From Chaunax sp. Z400 (taxonomy: Eukaryota > Chordata > Actinopteri > Lophiiformes > Chaunacidae): a stretch of 64,000 bases of DNA. The stretch lies in NCBI GenBank assembly GCA_037577475.1, contig CM075202.1, forward strand, positions 24,262,729-24,326,728, read 5' to 3'. Positions 56,950 to 64,000 of the stretch are shown here, piece after piece. The translations under genes and the position numbers were made by a program. The notes under the pieces were generated by a model, which had not been told where the DNA came from, did no database searches, and saw only the letters and a program-made list of their open reading frames with translations. Each line of letters begins with the position of its first letter. Position 1 is the first letter of the stretch.

Positions 56950-59576
56950 TTACCGGAGCATCTTAATTTTCAGTGCTTGGACTTTTGGTGAAAGCTTGGT
57001 CGTGTCCAGTTCCATGAGGACTTTCTGAAACACTTCGAAAAGGCACTTCAGGTCCTTTGGATAGCTTAAGTTCAGTGCATAAATGAGTCCAAAGAGCATC
57101 ACACATCCATGGGTGACACTCTGAAGGTTCTGCAGAACTTCAGTGCCTTCAAGCACAACACCTACATCTGCAGGTTTGTCTTCAGGACTAGCGCCCTCCA
57201 CCCGAATAACATGTATGCCCATCGTTGTCTCAGGAATCAGCGCCTCAGCCTCTCTGGGTTCACTGTCCTGGAGGACAAACAAAGAGAACAATGAGCTGCT
57301 GATCACATTGGGATATTCAGAATTTAAGGCACACTGTTTCACAAACTTACAAATATGTTGAACCATTCAAATGCAAAATAACGCCACGATTTCAAAACCA
57401 CACAAAACAGTCAGGAAGACCCAATAACTGGCCCTTCATTTCTGTCAAACCAGTTTGCAATGACCTCAACTTACCATTGCTGCCTATAAAGTTTGCCACC
57501 AAGAGTACTTTAGTAAACCTGCAAGCCAACAAAAACTGCATACATTGTGATCCTTCAAAAAGTTAAATACTCCCCCACAGTCAGATGTTAGTGTTTACTT
57601 TGGTAAACTAGGCCTACGCTGTTATCCAGACAGCAAGGGTATATCCCCGAAAGCCAATCCCCCTCCATTGTACAAGCAATTCCCCTGATTGAACTCCTAA
57701 AATTAAATGTGAAGTTATGTCTGAAAAACAGTGTTTTTCATTAAAAAAAGCTCCTCCTAGTGAGTAAAATATGAACTATTAGACTAAAATTAAACATATA
57801 CAAATAAATACAAGATAGACCTCCTCAAATTGCACCAAATTTGGACAAAATCAGAGGAACGGTTGAGAAATTAAGGCCCCTATATTTCTGAGATAAAACT
57901 CTCCCAAGTGTCAGAAATATGGAACCAACCTTTCCCTAAATCAACCCAGTTCTTCCTCGCACTAAGGTCTATGAGGGTATAAAATCTGAAAATGATACAT
58001 GAAATAGTTTGAGTTATCGTGTGATACAATATAATTATGAAAAAGGAAGCCTGTTATTTAATCCAAATTTGGTGAATATGAATTGACTCGGAGTATTATC
58101 TTGTATATATCAAATTTTACTCTAATAGTTCATATTTTACTCCTTACTCCCTATTTTTACTCCAAAATGTACACTTTGTATTACCAATTGCTTCATATTT
58201 TCCAGAGTCATTTACATGTGAGAAGCTTCTCGTTTGGTTTATAAGATCAATAATGCTCCACACTGATAGCTGCATAGTTCAGTCTTTTAGTACACACTTC
58301 ATGCACATAGGCAAAGCTAGACTGGGGTGCCTTTGAGGAAAGTAACAAAACTATCAATGAAAATATATCCACAACACATATACAAAATTAAGACAGTAGG
58401 TTGCCAAACACTCACCACGTATTCCTTGACCAGTGTCTCCATGTCTTCATTAAGGTGGACACCTGAGCTCCTCAGGACACAGCCTCGTTTGGTGTGTAGG
58501 TCTTCATTCTGAAAAGAAAAAAATACATTAATCACAGCATTGAGCAGTTGTATCATATGTGCCTTAAAAGGGTTTTCCAACTTGAAAATGTACATGGACA
58601 ATCTACATATATGCATGGATACCGGCTATTGCGGCCATAGAGGATATGCTTCAGCCTGAAATGTTTTTAGCAGCTCATACCTGGAAGATACTGTGATGCC
58701 ACACACTTGAGATGCCACTGCCACATTTACATACAGCATCTGTGAACAAAGGAAAAGAGGAATTTATCAGTTGTGGAGAAGAACATACGGATAGAAAAAC
58801 AAAACACAAGCAATCTCCTTTAAAAAAACCAAAAAACCAAATATGATTTACAGCACACTACCTGCAAAAACATATCAAACCCTAGGTCAAACAATGCAAA
58901 TATGTTTTTAAGTATGCAGTAGACATGCTAATGTTGCTCATGTTAATGCTTGTACTGTTGATTCAAAATATGTTTCATCCTTAGTCATCTGATGTATTTA
59001 ACTTTCTATGTATTATCATGCTCAGTGCCTTTTTAGCCTACATACTTACAAAATCCAAGAGGTTCCCCCTGCATAGACGATGTCCAAAATCAGCGTAATG
59101 TTATGCTTCAAAGAATTCTGAATCTGTAGAAAGACAAAAACAACATGTATTAAACACATTGTATTACCAAAATCACCCTCTACTCTTTTTTAAAAACGTT
59201 TTCAATGTTGTAACCCATCAGATTCTGTTACCTGCCATGTTGGGAAGCAGTAGGCCTACCTGGATCCTAAGCTTAATGATCAATAGCACAATGAAAAAAC
59301 ACTTCAATACAATAAAAATTAAATTTTAATATGTACAATCCAGTTACTTAAAAGCTAATTTAACTAAACCAAGGCCTACTAAGGTGGAAGTACATTTATT
59401 TTATATTTCATAATTCTGCTCAAACAATTTGAAATGTAGGATTTTACTTGTAAAAACTTACAAATACATTGTGATTAATTACTTACGGTAGCTCCGATTC
59501 TGAACAACCTCTTGTAACACAGCAGGTCAGAGAATCCGAGTCCGCCAAAGCCAAATACGGTGGAACAACCCGCCAT
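56950..59576 (-). CDS. Spliced gene of an uncharacterised fish-expanded family (minus strand)
   Basis: Two exons are well supported: 58508-58416 (31 codons, from NEDLHTKRGC to LVKEYV) and 57267-56950 (105 codons plus TAA). They join in phase, with good AG/GT sites. The last exon contains GVVLEGTEVLQNLQS and LFGLIYALNLSYPKDLK and ends PKVQALKIKMLR, a C-terminal block I recognise from a multicopy, SAM-domain-protein-related family in fishes. Upstream candidates are 59576-59487 (ATG, MAGCSTVFGFGG), 59123-59050 and 58739-58681, each with splice sites. Their combined length puts the 58508 exon out of phase, and the 58739 exon has an in-frame TAA. So either these are untranslated or alternative exons, or the gene is damaged. 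No catalytic motif is visible; function unknown. Confidence 0.55.
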
Positions 59577-60108
59577 CCACGGCTCCTTCGACGTTACTTC
59601 AAAATGAACCGCGCAGTTGTTGTCGTCAATGGCTGAAGTCCGACGCGTTTTCAAAATACTGACTCGTTTTAATAGCGTGACGTAAAAACAAAGAGCGCTT
59701 AGCTGATATAAATAGCATCATGCGGGTTAAATTGAAGACTGGGTGAATCCGGACTAAATTTAACACTCTCTGGTCTGATGCAGGCCAACAGGTAAAGGTT
59801 CAAAATTGTTGAGTCAGTCAGACCTGTGACGTCATTTCCCCCTGTAAAACGATCTAATTTCCTGAAAATGATATGCAAACCAATCTCATAAATTTTAACC
59901 AATTGAATCATGCTTGTTCTATAGCAAAACATATTTAAACCTTTTTCATATTTTCTAACTAATTAAATTGAATTGTTTTCATAATTAACAGATTCATGCT
60001 GATTCTATGTCATTTGAATGCATACATTTTCAAAATATGATTATTTACATAAAATCAAATAGATATAATTACTTAATATTAAACTAGGCCATGATTCATT
60101 TTTTTGAG

Positions 60109-60560
60109 TCTCTCCCTGACACGTGAGTCAGATGGTTTAATTGGCGAGACAATAAATCATCGATTAATGCAACATTAGGAGATTTTATTTTTACACGGTT
60201 TCTTTCTAATGAAGGACAGACTACAGTGAAAACAAATAAAACACCTGACTCTTCAACCAAGAGCTTTATGCTGATATTTCTTTGTATTTAAAAGGTAGTT
60301 GAACGTCAACAGATCAGCATTGAACATATTTTTTATACACTTGTTTAGTTGATTAAAGAAAAACCAGAAAAAAACAATCATAATAAATACTTACCCAACA
60401 AAAAAAGGTCATCATCACACAGCAGCCTGGTCAGTTTGAAAGAGGAGAAGAGGAGCCACAGGTGCCTTTTTAAAGGCTTTGCCATCAGTCTCCTGTCCAA
60501 TCAGCAGCCTCCACCTGCAACTCCTAAAGAGCACAGAACAAAGTGACAGCACCTCCCCCA
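60109..60560 (+). repeat. Dispersed repeat R1, copy 2, right part
   Basis: This matches copy 1 at about 32400-32750 (TTGTATTTAAAAGGTAGTTG, AACAAAAAAAGGTCATCATC, GAGGAGAAGAGGAGCCACAG). From 60484 the sequence GCCATCAGTCTCCTGTCCAA matches an earlier internal part of copy 1 (about 31705), so the two copies are rearranged relative to each other. Confidence 0.75.
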
Positions 60561-61015
60561 TTCAGGGAGACAGAACAACACATAAAATTAGCAAATACAA
60601 ATTATGACTCGGAGTCAGAATATTTGGTGATAAAATTACCACTTACCAAAAGTGACTTTTGGATGTATGAGTTTCAGTTTTTCTTGAGGACAGAATGCTT
60701 CAAAAATCAAAGATTTGATGTCATGTCTTTAAACTCTCCAAGCAGACCTCTGTCATGTTGAGCTATTTATTTAGCAAACTTTTGATGTTGATATTCAGAG
60801 CCTTTGAACCTTCATCTTGTTGTCAGATTTTCTGAAAGTCACTTGAAGATTGAAACCAAATCCATCCAAAAACCGGAGATATTTGATCCCAGACACTTTT
60901 TTCCCCCTTTTAGATGTCTGATTTTAAAACTTACAGATGTGCCACAAGATCAGACCAACAATGCCACACTTTCCAAGCAACACAAGATAAGAGATGGACC
61001 AGATTGTCACACTGA
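60561..61015. other. Unique-looking flank of array B
   Basis: No recognisable gene or repeat. It ends GATTGTCACACTGAAAC, immediately before the first minisatellite unit. Confidence 0.5.
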
Positions 61016-62927
61016 AACAGCTGGAGTAAAAAACACACATGCACGCACACACAGCTGGAGTAAAAAATACACACACACAAGCACACACAGCTGGAGTAAA
61101 AAACACACACACACGCACACACACAGCTGGAGTAAAAAACACACACACACGCACGCACACATAGCTGGAGTAAAAAACACACACACACACACACACACAC
61201 ACCTGGAGTAAAAAACACACACACGCACATACAGCTGGAGTAAAAAACACACACACGCACACGCACACGCACACACAGCTGGAGTAAAAAACACATACAC
61301 GCACACGCACACGCACACACAGCTAAAAAACACACACACACACGCGCACACAGCTGGAGTAAATAACACACACACGCACACACAGCTGGAGTAAAAAATA
61401 CACACACACAAGCACACACAGCTGGAGTAAAAAACACACACACAAGCACACACAGCTGGAGTAAATAACACACACACGCACACACAGCTGGAGTAAAAAA
61501 CACACACACACGCACACACACAGCTGGAGTAAAAAACACACACACACGCACACACACAGCTGGAGTAAAAAACACACACACACACACACATACAGCTGGA
61601 GTAAAAAACACACACACGCACACGCACACGCACACACAGCTGGAGTAAAAAACACATACACGCACACGCACACGCACACAGCTGGAGTAAAAAACACACA
61701 CACACACGCGCACACAGCTGGAGTAAAAAACACACACACACACGCGCACACAGCTGGAGTAAAAAACACACACACGCACACACAGCTGGAGTAAAAAACA
61801 CACACACGAACACACAGCTGGAGTAAAAAACACACACACGCAGACGCACACACAGCTGGAGTAAAAAACACACACACGCGCACACACAGCTGGAGTAAAA
61901 AACACACACACACACACACACAGCTGGAGTAAAAAACACACACACGCACATACAGCTGGAGTAAAAAACACACACACGCACACGCACACACAGCTGGAGT
62001 AAAAAACACATACACGCACACGCACACACAGCTGGAGTAAAAAACACACACACACACGCGCACACAGCTGGAGTAAAAAACACACACACGCACACACAGC
62101 TGGAGTAAAAAATACACACACACAAGCACACACAGCTGGAGTAAAAAACACACACACACGCACACACACAGCTGGAGTAAAAAACACACACACACACATA
62201 CACAGCTGGAGTAAAAAACACACACACGCACATACAGCTGGAGTAAAAAACACACACACACAAGCACACACAGCTGGAGTAAAAAACACACACACACGCA
62301 CGCACACATAGCTGGAGTAAAAAACACACACACACACATACACAGCTGGAGTAAAAAACACACACACGCACATACAGCTGGAGTAAAAAACACACACACG
62401 CACACGCACACGCACACACAGCTGGAGTTAAAAACACATACACGCACACGCACACGCACACACAGCTGGAGTAAAAAACACACACACACACGCGCACACA
62501 GCTGGAGTAAAAAACACACACACACACGCGCACACAGCTGGAGTAAAAAACACACACACGCACACACAGCTGGAGTAAAAAACACACACACGCACACACA
62601 GCTGGAGTAAAAAACACACACACGCACACACAGCTGGAGTAAAAAACACACACACGCAGACGCACACACAGCTGGAGTAAAAAACACACACACGCGCACA
62701 CACAGCTGGAGTTAAAAACACACACACGAACACACAGCTGGAGTAAAAAACACACACACGCACACACAGCTGGAGTAAAAAACACACACACGCACACACA
62801 GCTGGAGTAAAAAACACACACACGCACACACACACACGCACACAGCTGGAGTAAAAAACACACACGCACACGCACACACAGCTGGAGTAAAAAACACACA
62901 CACACGCACACACAGCTGGAGTAAAAA

Positions 62928-62961
<34 letters not shown>

Positions 62962-64000
62962 CTGGAGTAAAAAACACACACGCACACGCACACACAGCTG
63001 GAGTAAAAAACACACACACACACGCACACACAGCTGGAGTAAAAAACACACAGACACACACACACACACAAGCAGCTGGAGTAAAAAACACACACACGCA
63101 CAAGCAGCTGGAGTAGAAAACACACACACGCACACACAGCTGGAGTAAAAAACACACAGACACACACACACACACACGCACACAGCTGGAGTAAAAAACA
63201 CACACGCACACGCACACACAGCTGGAGTAAAAAACACACACACACGCACACACAGCTGGAGTAAAAAACACGCACACACAGCTGGAGTAAAAAACACACA
63301 CACGCACACACAGCTGGAGTAAAAAACACACACACGCGCACACAGCTGGAGTAAAAAACACACACACACACGCACACACAGCTGGAGTAAAAAACAAACA
63401 CACTAACACGCACACGCACACACAGCTGGAGTAAAAAACACACACACGCACACGCACACACAGCTGGAGTAAAAAACACACACACGTACACGCACACAGC
63501 TGGAGTAAAAAACACACACACACACACGCACACGCACACACAGCTGGAGTAAAAAACACACACACGCACACACAGCTGGACTAAAAAACACACACACACA
63601 CACAGCTGGAGTAAAAAACACACACACGCACACACAGCTGGAGTAAAAAACACACACGCACACACAGCTGGATAAAAAACACACACACACACGCACACAA
63701 ACACACACCTGGAGTAAAGAACACACACACGCACACACAGCTGGAGTAAAAAACACACACACACACGCACACGCACACACAGCTGGAGTAAAAAACACAC
63801 ACACACACGCACACAAACACACACCTGGAGTAAAACACACACACACACACGCACACGTACACACAGCTGGAGTAAAAAACACACACACGCACACACAGCT
63901 GGAGTAAAAAACACACACACGCGCACACACAGCTGGAGTAAGAAACACACACACACACGCACACACAGCTGGAGTAAAAAACACACACACACACGCACAC
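61016..64000 (+). repeat. Minisatellite array B (same family and orientation as array A)
   Basis: Units again have the AGCTGGAGTAAAAAACAC core. Rare variants occur in the same order as at the start of the window: GGAGTTAAAAACAC at 62709 (673 in array A), AACAAACACACTAACACG at 63393 (1348), ACACACGTACACG at 63480 (1436), GGACTAAAAAAC at 63578 (1534), ACACCTGGAGTAAAGAAC at 63705 (1717). The right end lies beyond the window. Confidence 0.95.

Larger units (their letters stand above)
55675..60108. mobile_element. 4.4-kb segment interrupting R1 copy 2
   Basis: R1 copy 1 is continuous across this point, but copy 2 is split: the left part ends at 55674 and the right part resumes at 60109 with TCTCTCC. 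The segment has AT-rich flanks with loosely repeated TATG/CAATTCAAT motifs at both ends and contains a minus-strand spliced gene. No transposase, clear terminal inverted repeats or target duplication were seen. It may be a non-autonomous insertion or the ancestral sequence lost from copy 1. Confidence 0.55.

Noticed and set aside
60924..64000. Long Cys/Val frames at the right edge
   Set aside because: Same minisatellite artefact as at the left edge.

Overview
The window is vertebrate and most likely teleost fish DNA. The support is an intron-split kinesin gene, tRNA-derived SINEs, fragments of APE-type LINEs, a complete class-I (gamma/epsilon-like) endogenous retrovirus, and many minisatellites. 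There are no bacterial features. Most of the length is repetitive, and most long open frames in it are by-products of tandem repeats whose period is a multiple of three.

Layout. 1-14433 is a minisatellite (core AGCTGGAGTAAAAAACAC followed by variable CA/CG runs). It ends about 120 bp before the first visible exon of a KIF23-like kinesin motor gene (14556-18501, + strand, 11 phase-compatible exons). Two antisense LINE fragments sit in this gene: one in an intron, and one that truncates the gene at about 18.5 kb. 19.2-21.3 kb holds dispersed repeats. 21310-25140 is a tandem array of a tRNA-like SINE with a 144-bp period. A (CTTGACACA)n block (25143-25834) follows, then SINE copies in inverted orientation (to 26420). 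27441-29440 is a 108-bp minisatellite. 31077-32760 is a dispersed repeat (called R1 here) that recurs at 54345-55674 and 60109-60560.

34382-44705 is a complete endogenous retrovirus. Its two 518-bp LTRs read as identical, with a 5-bp target duplication (CCCAC), a primer-binding site matching tRNA-Tyr, and gag, pro, pol and env. Gag and pol share one continuous frame of 5.7 kb that is broken only by four in-frame TGA codons. Between protease and reverse transcriptase lies an extra segment with two H-x-[TS] motifs that looks like a 2H-phosphoesterase domain.

46232-48300 is a compact three-exon gene encoding a coiled coil plus an SGNH-hydrolase-like domain. Downstream of it are duplicated Ser/Pro-rich exon-like segments, a CT microsatellite and an AT-rich block. 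A 4.4-kb segment (55675-60108) carrying a minus-strand spliced gene interrupts the second R1 copy. From 61016 to the end the first minisatellite reappears in the same orientation, with the same rare variant units in the same order as near position 1. This suggests a roughly 62-kb duplication, or an assembly duplication.

The strongest candidate for something new is the retroviral pol polyprotein, because of its 2H-like insert and its TGA pattern. All family assignments are from reading the sequence; no database search was run.
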